A stretch of 64,000 bases of DNA from assembly GCA_019671135.1 (NCBI GenBank), contig JAHRHY010000014.1:370001-434000 (forward strand). Direction: 5' to 3'. Numbering within the stretch: position 1 is the first letter of the stretch; each line of letters opens with the position of its first letter. Positions 48,795-59,698 of the stretch are shown in pieces. Position numbers and translations under genes: made by a program. The notes below the pieces were generated by a model, which saw nothing but the letters and a program-made list of their open reading frames with translations, ran no database searches and had not been told where the DNA came from. This stretch comes from Linnemannia hyalina (lineage: Eukaryota > Mortierellomycota > Mortierellomycetes > Mortierellales > Mortierellaceae).

Positions 48795-50947
48795 TCACTC
48801 ATAATGGGCAACGAGGACAGTCGAAAAGTACTCATCAACATCCTTCCAAGCCTGCTCGTTCACTCCATGGACACGGAAGCCCACATGCGAATCTGGGCGG
48901 ATCACTGTAATGCCTCCCAACCCTTTGGTCGCCGCAAACCCGTAATTCTGATGTGTCCGTCCAGCCTGGTCGACAAAGACCTTTCCTTTTCCGACATCTC
49001 GCTTGGACATCTCGAGGAGGACAGGGGAGGATGAGGTGGTGGAGGAGGGGCCGGTAATGACATGCACCTTGAAGAGATCTTTGTCAGTGTATCCGTCCCG
49101 AAGAGTCGACCCGTATGTCCACTTGGATTGCCATTGGCTGACATGGTGGTCGAGGAGGGTCGAGATTTCCTTTGCGCCCGAGGTAGTCAAGTGGTCAGAT
49201 GCAAAGACGAGGATGTGGAAGCGGGCGACTCCTGTGATTAGCGAGTGAAGGCGCAAGGTGGGTTGTGGGTCCTTCTTTTCCTTTGTGTCGGTGACAAAGG
49301 AGGAGTAGAAGGGGAGGAGGATGCCGTCTTTGGCGCGGACACCGACTTTGTAGTCACCTTTTGGCTCGGGTTGAGTCTCGTGGGGTCTGTTGATGTTGTT
49401 CTTCTCGTACTCGACGTCGAGCTATTTGAGGTTGGATAAAAGACGAAAAAGGGGTCAGTGTATTTGCAAAAGCCAAAAGAAAAAAAATACTAAAGAGAAA
49501 GCGATGTTACACATACCATGGCAACCTCAGGTGAAAAGAGCATGGAACCAAACACCGAAGAGATCAAGGGTCCAATCAAAAAGAATAAGTACGCCTTGAT
49601 ATCCGCCACCCACCCCTTGTCCAGTCTCCTCTTCAACAACTTCGACGACAACTGAATAGCACGATCCGCCATCGCACCCCTCTCCTCATACGTCGGCAAC
49701 AAGAATTCTGGCTTTGCAAGACCGTTCAACACGTAACCTAACTTCCAAGCCAGGTTGTGGGCATCATGTAGGCCGGTGTTCAACCCCTGCCCACCAGCGG
49801 GTGAATGAACATGAGCGGCGTCGCCGGCGAGAAAGATCCGGTTCTTGTAGACGTATTGCTCAGCGCGGCGTTCGTTGGTCTTGAAGGCTGTTAGCCAAAT
49901 GGTGGATTTGACCTTGAATTTCGCGGGGTGGGCAACCTCGGCGACAATGGACTCGAAGTGCTCGATGGTGAGCTCGCGGAGGGTTTGTTCAAAGTCTTCA
50001 CCGGGGGCCATGTCGCCATCTTCGACTCCGATACGGAGCACACCGTTGGGCATAGGGAATACCATCAATGTCTTCCCATTTGGTCCCTTCACCAATCTAA
50101 TACAATTGAGAAAGAAAAAACATTGAGTGTTAGTGAGCAGTCGATGATGAAGATAAGTAACTCAGAGAAGACAGAGTAAAGCAGTGCGAATAAAAACAAA
50201 AACATACGTCATTCCGTTCAAGGGCAAATCACAGTCGCAGTGACCATCCCACATGAGGGTCTTTTGGGTAAGGGTTCGTCCAGGGAACGCAACGTTGATC
50301 TTGTGTCGAACAGTCGACCGTCCCCCATCGCAGGCTACCAAGTACTTTGATCTCACAACCTGTGTCTCGTACTCCTTGTCCTTTTGCTCAGCCCGCATGT
50401 CAATATCGCCCATGACGCGGTCCTCACCCTCGACGACGTTACCACCCACCAACGCTCGTCGAATCGTCGTCTCCACATACTCCTCCTCCCCAGGTCCTCC
50501 CTCAACAACTTTGGTATCCAACAGCTCCCATCCATACTCGACGAACACACCAAACTCCTTCAACTTCCCCAAAAAGATCTCTGAAGTCTTGGCCTGCTCA
50601 AGGAACAGGCCCGTACTGAACATTGAATGGTCCGCCCCCCGGATCAATGGCAATGAGCCCACCAAACGAGCATTCTTGTAGTAACTGACATTGGTGATGG
50701 CGTGTCCCCTCTCGAGAAAGTCGTCGATGGTTCCAGTGAACTGGAAGATTTCCAAGGAGCGGGCGTGGAGACCTAAGGCTCGTGAGTTGGGCGAGATGGC
50801 CATTTCACGGTCAATGATGCGGACGGGGATGCCAAGTTGGGTCAGGAGGAGGGCTTCGTAGAGTCCGACGGGCCCTGCGCCTGAGATGAGGACTGGAAGT
50901 GTTGTTGCGGATGTTGAAGAGGGGTTGTGTGCTGTAGTGGATGGCAT
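48795..50947 (-). CDS. FAD-dependent aromatic monooxygenase (PheA/TfdB type)
   Basis: A class A flavoprotein hydroxylase that likely uses NAD(P)H and O2 to hydroxylate a phenolic or related aromatic ring. Three exons, 50947-50208, 50096-49517 and 49421-48795, give 648 residues, typical for fungal phenol-2-monooxygenase relatives. Motifs: Rossmann loop LISGAGPVGLYEALLL (about 20-35), DG motif LVACDGGRSTVRHKI, GD motif IFLAGDAAHVHSPAGGQGLN, and the C-terminal thioredoxin-like domain (FHILVFASDHL ... VIRPDSHVGFRVHG). There is no signal peptide. The duplicate downstream is broken, so this is the only functional copy here. No pathway partners lie nearby, so the substrate stays open. Confidence 0.9.
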
Positions 50948-53421
50948 TTTTGTTTGTGGTTGGTGTTGGTTATGGTTGGTGTTGATTGTTTGTGTTACTA
51001 GTGCAATTGAGTTTTTGTTGTTTTTTTGAGAGGGTCAAGGAGTAGGCTTTATATACTGTTTTTTTTCAGAACTTGCCTGTCGCCAAGAACAGCTACCCTT
51101 CTAACCTCACTATACTCCTTCATCTGACCGTCCAAGGTCGACATTAGTTTCGCCCACGTCGTCTGGAAAATAGAAAAGCCAGTGCCAAGCGCCGTGACAT
51201 CCTCTCTCTCTCTCGCACACACCCTCCCTCCCACTGGACTCGCTTTATTTTTGCATTCCCGTTCATAGGTTCGTTTTCTCACAGCAACAAAAGCATACAA
51301 GGTCGAAATTTGCCTTTTTGGATGACCCGCGTTACGACCCTATCTGCTTGCACACACCCCCTTCATTTCATTTCATTCCCTCCTTACAAACTCCCTCCTC
51401 GAACACAGTAACTTGGGCCCTCTCTTCGGGATAATGGTGGGGCCGAAACATAAACGTAAAAGTATATTTACAGTTCACTGCCTTTTATCTCAGCAGGATC
51501 GCTCTAGTGAGTGGCGAGGTATTTTTTCTTCCTTTTTTAGTCCTCCCATTGAGAGAGTGCTTAGAGTCTAATCTACTTTGCCTCCTTACGCTCTCAACAG
51601 CCTTCTGAGTTTTTCCTTCACGACTGTGCATTTTTGCTTGCTTTGGCAATTTTTCAGTGAGACGTTACAAGGGCCCAGGATTACGCATAGAAAAGATGAC
51701 ACCACACAGAAACGAAGAATATGAAAAGTCATGGAAGCGAGGGGAGCGAGAAGGATGGATGCGGTAGTATGATCGGAGACTAGCGGTGTTTTCTCGCCTG
51801 AATGATAAATGTGAATAAGGCAACGATGGCAGTGATGCGCAGTGTGGGGTTTATCCACGGTGCTTACAGTAATTGAAGTGTTGTTCGTGCGGCGTTAATG
51901 GTGCACAGTCCAAGGGTCAGCGCAGAGGGTAAATCTTTTTGTTGTTAGACTTTTTTGAGTTTTCTTTTTTGTTTACAGGTGGGGGGGAGGGGCCTAGGAT
52001 CTTTATCAGATGCAATGTACGACTCTCCATTCGTGCTATGTCGTCAGACTCCAATGGTTCACCTCGTGCATCCATCCTCCATCCACGATAATAACAGGAT
52101 TTTTTCTTTCTTTCTTTCTTTCTATAGATGCATGTGCTTCCTATTTTCTTCTTTCCTTTGTGAACCATGGATAAACCGTCGCCGCTGCAACCTTCTCGCT
52201 TGCGTGCATTCTGGCTGCATATTTTTTTATCATTATGTCTAGATACCATATTGGAACTGCGCAACAGAACCATTGCAGTCGTACATGCAAACCCCCCATG
52301 TTGACAGGACGCGAACGTGAACAACAACAGAACATGATGCCTCTATTTCTCGCGTCCCAAGAAGGTTTCAGTTCCCTGCTCGTTCGCCGGAAGGCATGCT
52401 TTCCTTCTCAGGATACGATTTTTAAAAAAAAAGATAGGAGTGTTGATCACATTCGCGTTCTTTTTGTCTTGTTGATGTGGTCTGTACATGTTCGAGCAAG
52501 TGTCGGATTGAGATGCATGGTCAATGGATGAGACCTTTGGATATCTGCAGCTCAAAAAGAATGTGTGTGCGTGTATTTTTGCTTCGTTTGTCTAAGACTG
52601 TGAGCATTTGGGCGTAAACGGCACCTCTCCAGAATGTTTGTCGCAGAGAAAGCAAACGATTCTTTTTTTTTTGTACCTTCACTTGGCGGTACAGTGCTAG
52701 GACGAACAAAAAAAAACAACTGCGCTTCTTTGAAGGCATTCATTGTGAGAGATCTTTCATCCATGTTTGCTAAAAAAAAAAAAAAAAAAAAGCCATTCCT
52801 TCTCTTTCCACCTTGAGATGGGTAGCAGCCTTGTTAAGTGTGTTTGGTCCTCCCTGCTCCGACGCGTTTTTTTTCTTACTTCGTGCACAGGTTTATTTCT
52901 CTGACAAATAGCACAGAAACGGATTTGGAAGTAAAATGTGAATTACAGACTCAAACTCCTCAGGGGGCCATCAACCAGTTGCAGTCCGGTCCGAAAACCT
53001 GGCTCTGTACAACAATTGTCGCTGCTCATCATAGCTTTAACGGAAGACAATTTAAAACTAGATACGAATAAAAGGGATTCTTCCCATCCTCACCATCATT
53101 GACAACCTCCTCCTTCCCAACAAACTCTCCATCAACCACTCGTCGGCAGCGCGTATCCTTGCTCGCTTCAGGGCAGGTCCCATCCTCGTGTGTGGCTAGC
53201 GAAGCGCCACACGGTCAGAAACCATCACCGGTGATATTTTTTTGTTTTTAAGAAATTTATTGCGTCGTGGGTGTGCGTGCAGCATCACCGGTGATATTAC
53301 CGTATCCTATCAGTCTGGGCACCACGTGATTTCATTTCTTAAGGGCATCTTTGATCACGTGTAACGGCAATGGTTGAATGCTTGAGGCTTATAAATGTCC
53401 AAGAAAATTGATTGTCATCCA
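50948..53421. other. 2.5-kb gene desert
   Basis: No supported gene on either strand. It contains CT-rich stretches near 51200, T- and A-rich low-complexity sequence, a 20-nt A run at 52772-52791, and the palindrome cluster at 53224-53361. The part next to 50948 should hold the monooxygenase promoter. Confidence 0.6.
53224..53361. promoter_or_regulatory. Paired palindromes upstream of tRNA-Met
   Basis: The perfect 12-bp palindrome ATCACCGGTGAT occurs at 53224-53235 and again at 53284-53295, exactly 60 bp apart, within a 16-bp identical context. Two CACGTG E-box palindromes follow at 53323-53328 and 53356-53361. The role is inferred only from symmetry and spacing; known bHLH factors bind CACGTG. 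Confidence 0.4.
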
Positions 53422-53494
53422 GCTTTCTTAGCTCAGCCGGCAGAGCGTCAGTCTCATAATCTGAAGGTCGTGAGTTCGATCCTCACAGAGAGCA
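53422..53494 (+). tRNA. Elongator tRNA-Met (anticodon CAU)
   Basis: The sequence folds as a full cloverleaf without an intron. The acceptor stem GCTTTCT pairs with AGAGAGC (one G-U), followed by discriminator A. The D arm has GCTC/GAGC, the anticodon loop is CTCATAA, and the T arm is GTGAG-TTCGATC-CTCAC (internal B box). The D/anticodon/T arms match eukaryotic elongator tRNA-Met rather than the initiator. A T6 run directly after the gene is the Pol III terminator. Confidence 0.95.
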
Positions 53495-53502
53495 TTTTTT
53501 GC
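53495..53502 (+). terminator. Pol III terminator of tRNA-Met
   Basis: A run of six T follows immediately after the discriminator base of the tRNA. Confidence 0.8.
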
Positions 53503-53745
53503 TACCGCGGACTAGAATCAAAGAGTTCCTGGGAGCTTCTTTTTTGTCATCCAAGGTAGACCTTCGCGACGACCAAGGGCGAGAAAGGGAATCAATTGGG
53601 TTCAAGTCCAACTATGTTTGTTCACGTTTTTATTTTTTGCTCGTTTGAAGTCGTGTTTTCTTTTGTAAGATGGAATGCTAGTTGTTGTAGGTTATTGTTG
53701 TCGTTAAGCCGGCCAGGGCTATGCTGTAAAGTATTGTTCGTTTTG

Positions 53746-56401
53746 TCTATTGTGCCAAAAGGTGGGCTGAGAGAGAAAAAAGAGAGTGAAAGTTGAACGT
53801 GTGAATTCTTCTTGGATCAATCGACAAAGGCAACATCAACAACAAGGACGGTAAAGGCGGAGAAAACTTACATCGGACGGGAGCTGCAACAGACGCCTGG
53901 TCTGCAACAACGACTTGATGTAATCTCCTCTGGAATTCATATTTTATCCTCAGCTGCTTCTTCTCTCCGAGGCATGGGTCATAAAATCCAAGAATGTGGT
54001 TCTAATACATAACAAAGCCGTCGATTCAATGCATGTCAGTTACAATAGCCCGTGAACATTACCACAAACATATGATTGAACTCGAAAAAAGAAAGAGATG
54101 TTACCTTGGAGTGGCCACCGGGCATGGTGAGCTGAGAGTTATTGACAAGTGCCTGAACAGCGATCGTCACATCCGCAGAGAGACCGAGCTCAGGTGCGGC
54201 ATCAAGGTTTCCATAGGTAGCTTCAAGAATGACCAGTCCATCCTTCTCCTGTTCATGTCTAGTCTTGTGATCTGTCGATTCTCTCAAGATCTCGATGGCT
54301 TCCTGGGCCTCCTTCTTTTGGTTGGCAATAAAGTCTGCGTGCACAGCGCGAAGTTCCTGAATCTTTTCTGCGCGCTCCTTTCTCCTCTTGGGCTTGACGT
54401 ATCCGATATCTATCGCAGTGACGGCACAGATGGGTACTACGGTCGCCCAAAAGGCGAGCTTGGGGTTGAACTCTGCTGCCAATACAATTGGGATCGTCAA
54501 ACTCTGGCCCAAACGCTTCACCCTAATAACGTTAAGAGGACGATAATCCAGGGCTTAGGGCTGTGTCGGACACAAATTGACGCGAGTGTATCCATGAAGA
54601 TACCAAAGACTTACTTGATGTTGAAGGCGACACCGCCAGAGAGACCGACCTCGACAGCGAGACCGACTTTGGTGTGCTCTGTGATTTTACGATCACCTCC
54701 AATGCTGGCATTAATACCGGCGGTGGTTGAAAGACTTCCACCGACACGAACCTTTGTGGCGCTGTCCAAAGTCCATGTGTGATCCAGGGAGAGGTGCGAT
54801 TGCATCAATCCCGTCTGGACCTCGACCTGATATGCCCTGTTGTCGTCCTGTGAGCTGACACCGAGAGCCATAGACGAAAAGTCGCGACGTCTCTCAAGAA
54901 CAGGACCCCAGGATCCAATAGCCCACTCTCCTGTGCGGTAGGTCATATATCCTGTTGCGCCCTTGGTGATCCTCCGTCCAAATGTCATGACGAGGGGTGC
55001 TGGTCCCTTGAAATTGCGAACCTGGGCTGTTCCAGTGATGAATGTCAAAGGGTCGATCGAGTAAGTAGCCTTCAAGACTCCGACTCTAGGCTTCAACAAT
55101 GACGAGCCAAGCTAGTGGATGAAATGTATGATATAAAGTCGAGTTCGTGAGATGTTGAAATCGTAAGTCCCGCAAGCGACAGATGCCTGAACAAGAAGTC
55201 CTGAGTAGATTACAATACCTCAACGTTCAGCTTATCGGAAAAGGCATGTCGAATAGTGCCGACAACGTTTCCTCCGCTCATTCCTGATCTAGAAGTCATC
55301 TGTCCTCCAACAATGAACTGTGTCCTAGGTCCAAATTGAGTCTGGCAAACATAGGCAAGAAAGAAAAATAAAGGTTGGTCAGAACGACTGGAACGACTCG
55401 CTTTCAAGCAGCAGCTCATTTGACATGCAAGCAAGGATGCCCTTACCTCGAACGAGTTCTTCATGTAGAGCTGCATGATCTCGGCCCTCTTGAGTGGATC
55501 CAGTATACTTCCGCGAGACGTTTTGGCAAAAGCGATGCCTCCAAATGGTGACATGATTTCCTGGTTTTTGAACACACGGGTAGCGTCCACATTGATCGTA
55601 ATGTCGTTTTTGTTCCTGACCAGACTCTCGAGCTCCATTTCACGCTTCTCTCTCGCTAAACGAGAATACTCCTCACGCAGCTATAAAGGTCAGGGTATTG
55701 AGAGACAAAAAGGGTGAGAACTATCAACCACGACCACTTCCAGGATGTGTGCCGAAATCGAACCTGCCATCCTGCGGGCAATAAAAGAGAGGAGCGCATA
55801 CCTCCTGAGCAGTCTTGACCCTGTGACCGACTTCCCACTTTGTGTTAAGACCCTCCTCTCCATACTCATCGTAAGCAGTTCTTAACTGGGGGTTGCTCAG
55901 CACTATTAAAAGTTGAACGGTAATAAAGGTCAGAGTTAGATTGCTACCCTATTTACCTATTGAACGAGCAGTATTTCTAGCAATACCCCGCTTGCTTACC
56001 TTCGAAAGCCTTATTGATGACATGGAATTTTGTCTCTGCTGCCTCCTTGAGTGCCGGATCGCTGTGTTTATCGGGGTGAAAGATCCTGCTCAATCGCTTG
56101 TACGAATCCTTGATATCATCCTCCGATGCCTATATACCATTCCATGGCAACGTTCAAAACCTGTGTTAATCCTTGTGCGGTTCAATCGTAAAATACCCAG
56201 CTATACTCCCAAGAAATAGCAGCACGCGTCAAGAAAAAAAAGTGTGTATGGACCATTCCTTACGGTTTTTGAGAGGTTAAGGACGGCGTAGTAATCGATC
56301 TCTGGGGGCTTCATGTTCTCGAGGTCGATTAGGTCATCGGCGCCGTAGTTGCCGTTTCCGGTGTCGGCAGGCATAGACCTGTCTTCGTAAGGGTCATCCA
56401 T
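53746..56401 (-). CDS. DNAJC11: DNAJC11-like mitochondrial J-protein
   Basis: DNAJC11 associates with MICOS/SAM and supports cristae in animals. Nine exons: 56401-56264, 56129-56000, 55902-55802, 55680-55447, 55341-55219, 55111-54615, 54522-54105, 54001-53872, 53765-53746; 596 residues against 559 in human. The J domain begins at about residue 37 (DYYAVLNLSKTASEDDIKDS) with HPD at 64-66. A beta-rich DUF3395-type body follows (GGNVVGTIRHAFSDKLNVE, KVGLAVEVGLSGGVAFNIK), then a charged helix (KPKRRKERAEKIQELRAVHA) and the conserved end GFYDPCLGEKKQLRIKYEFQ. The 20-nt last exon depends on a strong polypyrimidine acceptor. It is divergent from the coiled-coil gene at 56691. Confidence 0.88.
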
Positions 56402-56690
56402 GGTTGTGCTTTGTCGAATGTTGTAGGTGTGATGGTAGAAAGGAAGGAAAGGAAAGAAGAGGAATCTCTTGAACCCCGAACGATCGAATGTTGTCCTTCT
56501 ATTCCAGCCCCACCGAAAATGGGCATTTCCACCCACCCCCAGCCAATAAGATTTGGACCGCGAATCATTCATTCAGGGACTGGGAGGAAGGAGGAAGTCA
56601 CTTTATTTCTGTGATCACTTTTACGCGCCACTATTGTTCTCCTCTTCTCTTCATTCTCCACACACAAACATCAACAACAAAACACACCAC
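56402..56690. promoter_or_regulatory. Shared divergent promoter (DNAJC11-like / HAUS5-like)
   Basis: 289 bp between opposed start codons. It includes a CCAAT-type motif (CAGCCAATAAGA near 56541). No gene lies inside. Confidence 0.45.
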
Positions 56691-59496
56691 ATGGCGCATC
56701 AGTGGGCCAGGAGGGTCACTGGCCACAACAGCGCAGCCTTGCACAACCAGAACCAGCACCAGGATAACCAGCAGGAACAAGAACAAAAAAGCCCTGCCCA
56801 AAAACTGGCCGAACGTGTCCACTCGTGGAGCACAACTGAGCTCGACTATCGACCGGACAAAGGCGATATACGGGCACGGAGTCACCCACGGATCATTCTC
56901 CACACCTCCACTTCCAGAAACGGGCAGCCTGAATATTGCCCACAAGCACTTGCCAGGTATCAATCTCATTTTAATGACGCTGCGTTTTACTGGCACTTCA
57001 ATGTGTTACGTGCTCGCTGACCCATCGCTTGCTTTTCCTTGCCTTCAACTAGCTTGTGCCAAGGACCCTGTGGACCAATGTTTGAATACCTCGCAGAAAA
57101 CCTCAAAACTCGCTCGTAAGTCTCCATGTCACAAGGCGTAATCAATGCTCCATAAATATTATCGTGGCTCCCCCGCTCACATTCTCACCCTTGCTATCGC
57201 GATTTTTGCTCTGTTAAAAGCAAGGCTAAGCAGGACAAGGACAATGCGGAGCAAACTCTGGCAAGGAAACAACAGTCGCTTACAGTGAGGCAAAAGCAAC
57301 AATCAAGGACTCTCCATTGCCACGAACTCACCCTCTCTATTGCCAGAAAACGTAAGTGGTGCTCACTTGGTCGCAACGAGGCCATGTTTCTCGCGATGTT
57401 ACTTACTCAAAAAAAATAACTTTCGAAATATAATAGAACGCGAGATTGCGGAATGCAAGGAGCGGATCAAGAAACAGAGGCAAATGCAGACAGTGAAGGA
57501 GATTCATCACCAGCAGGAGATGCAGACTATCCGTGTGTTTCAGGAGTATCAGGCTCGTCTACAGCTAACTCAGATTGTACCATTGGTTCATGGAACTGGG
57601 ACCAATCGACACACGCTCGAGGTGAGTACTAGGTAATGCGATGCTTGACATTTTTTTTGCGATTGTTGGTACGTTCAGTTAAGGTATACTGACCATATTT
57701 ATTTTCAAAAACTAGGCGGTTCTTCAGAAGACAGTGCAAGAAATATCCGACCTTCTGAAGCAAGTCGCTGTGGAGTAAGTAATATACTGAGTTGTCAAAG
57801 TAGACTGGGCCTCACATGCAATCAAACCCACTTATACCATGTTCTTTGTTCACATTAGGCAACCACACGCGACTCGAGGATCATTGGAGGGACGGAATGG
57901 CAGCATGCAGAGCTTGTACGAACACCTTCAGCAAACTAGCGACGGCGTGAGCCACTTTCTGGAAGTCATTGCAGGATCCAAGAAGGCCCAGCTTCTCGCA
58001 CTCGGATCTCTCAAGGACCAAAAATCGACAGAGTCGGCATCGGGGTCAGAAACTGCTACAAGTAGCGAGGCCGCCAGTCTTTTACACGTAAGGGCAACCC
58101 TGTTGCTGGACATTATCGTGTAGTGCTTCTTTTATGCCCTTTCCCAATATGCGAAGATTGACCATGAATATGCTTTATTTTGTATGATGTAGATGTTTCG
58201 AGGACATCACATCGAGAGAGTGGTCCAAGTAGAATCAGTACTCAACAAAGTATCAGCCTGCGAACGCGAAAAGTCTCAACTGTACACTGAGATGCGATTC
58301 CGAGCCCAACGACGTGACCAAGAAAAAAAACCGAATCATTTCTTGCAGGAGTTGGAGGAGACCAAGGCACTTCTTCAGGGGTTGAGAACCGCACTGGAGT
58401 TTATTCAGACTGAGCAGGAGAATTTGGTTGAGAGGCTTATGGCTGAAGACGAGCTGAGGGCGAAGATTGAGAGCATTGGACGGGCCTCCAGGGCGGCGGA
58501 CCAGAAATTGGTTAGTGCAGGTGTTTGGATTGGATCAACTTGGCGATCGTAGTGGTCGATGTATTTTTGTATGCTTCCTAACTAACTGGCTCCGATTTTG
58601 AATGACTTCTCCTACTGTAATAGCGTCAGGCACAGCACAACGTCAGGAAAGTGACAGAGATGGTACAATTGAACCTCGAAAAGGCCCCTTCACTGGCCAA
58701 CAGTATCGCAAGCGACATCACCGAATCCCTTTCCCAGGGCCTCGCCCAACTCTCGACCTCCGTACAAGCCAGGAATACCACCGGAGTGAACGATATCAAG
58801 ATCTTGCAGGACCTCACTCAACAGAGTCAAACTGTCTACGAGGCGAGTCATGCCCACCTGATCCCGCTCCCTGGACCAAGCTGGAGGGGATCATCGTTGT
58901 TGAGTAGCGGGTCTGGGATGGAAACTGCTGGACTTGCCTGGTACGAAACTTCGGGATCTGCGTCCCTGTCAGCGGACCAGCTCATCTTTCAGAAGGCTAG
59001 ACTTCAGAGCCACAATATGGTCCGTCAACTGACCGTCTCCAAAGCCAAGGACCTGAATGCTCGACATGCACGTTCCAACAACGAGACGATCGAGTCCATG
59101 AAATCTACAACCTCGCAGATTCTCTCCTCTTTGCCCTCGACAATCGTTTCAACTTCTGAGACGACTTCACAAGAGGATGAGGAAGGCGGTGGCGGCGCTT
59201 TGGGTGTCGACAGTCTGGACTCAAAATTCGTGGCCGAGATCAAAGAGATTGCGGGATCACTGACCAGATATGACGACGAATATCACACAGCACTGGCAAG
59301 CGAGATTGAACACGTTCTTGTGGAGACAGAGTATGCAGGTGCTGTAGCCGAGGAGGTTCGATCGTTGGTCGACGATGGTCACAAGATCGCCTCTCGTTTC
59401 GAGACGACCCAAGGATATGGACAGGAACCGTCCAAGCAAAGTCGTAACACCACCTCTACTGGATCAGCAGAGTCCAAGCGAATGCGATTCATATAA
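56691..59496 (+). CDS. Coiled-coil protein, possible HAUS5 augmin subunit
   Basis: If HAUS5, it would belong to the eight-subunit augmin complex that recruits gamma-tubulin to existing microtubules. Eight exons: 56691-56956, 57053-57115, 57221-57351, 57437-57621, 57716-57774, 57859-58087, 58193-58510, 58624-59496; 707 residues (human HAUS5 is 633). The N-terminal small domain ends SLCQGPCGPMFEYLAENLK, like the HAUS5 start (LCxGxGxxxxxYxxxHV). Long charged coiled coils follow (REIAECKERIKKQRQMQ; ELEETKALLQGLRTALEF), and the C-terminus is helical, ending Ser/Arg-rich. Similarity is weak outside the first ~110 residues, so another coiled-coil family remains possible. Confidence 0.5.
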
Positions 59497-59698
59497 TAAA
59501 AGAGTTTGACCAAGGATTTTCTTTTCATCCTTCCAGTTTTGGTGTTTTTGTCATTGCGATGGTTTTATTATTAGGGTGGTGGAGGGTTCTTTTCAACACA
59601 GATCTACTTCCCCCCCTTCATCCGGGAAGAGCTATTTTCTTTTTTCCTTCATTATATCATTTTCTGCTATCATCTCTCGTTCTTGACTTTCACCCATC

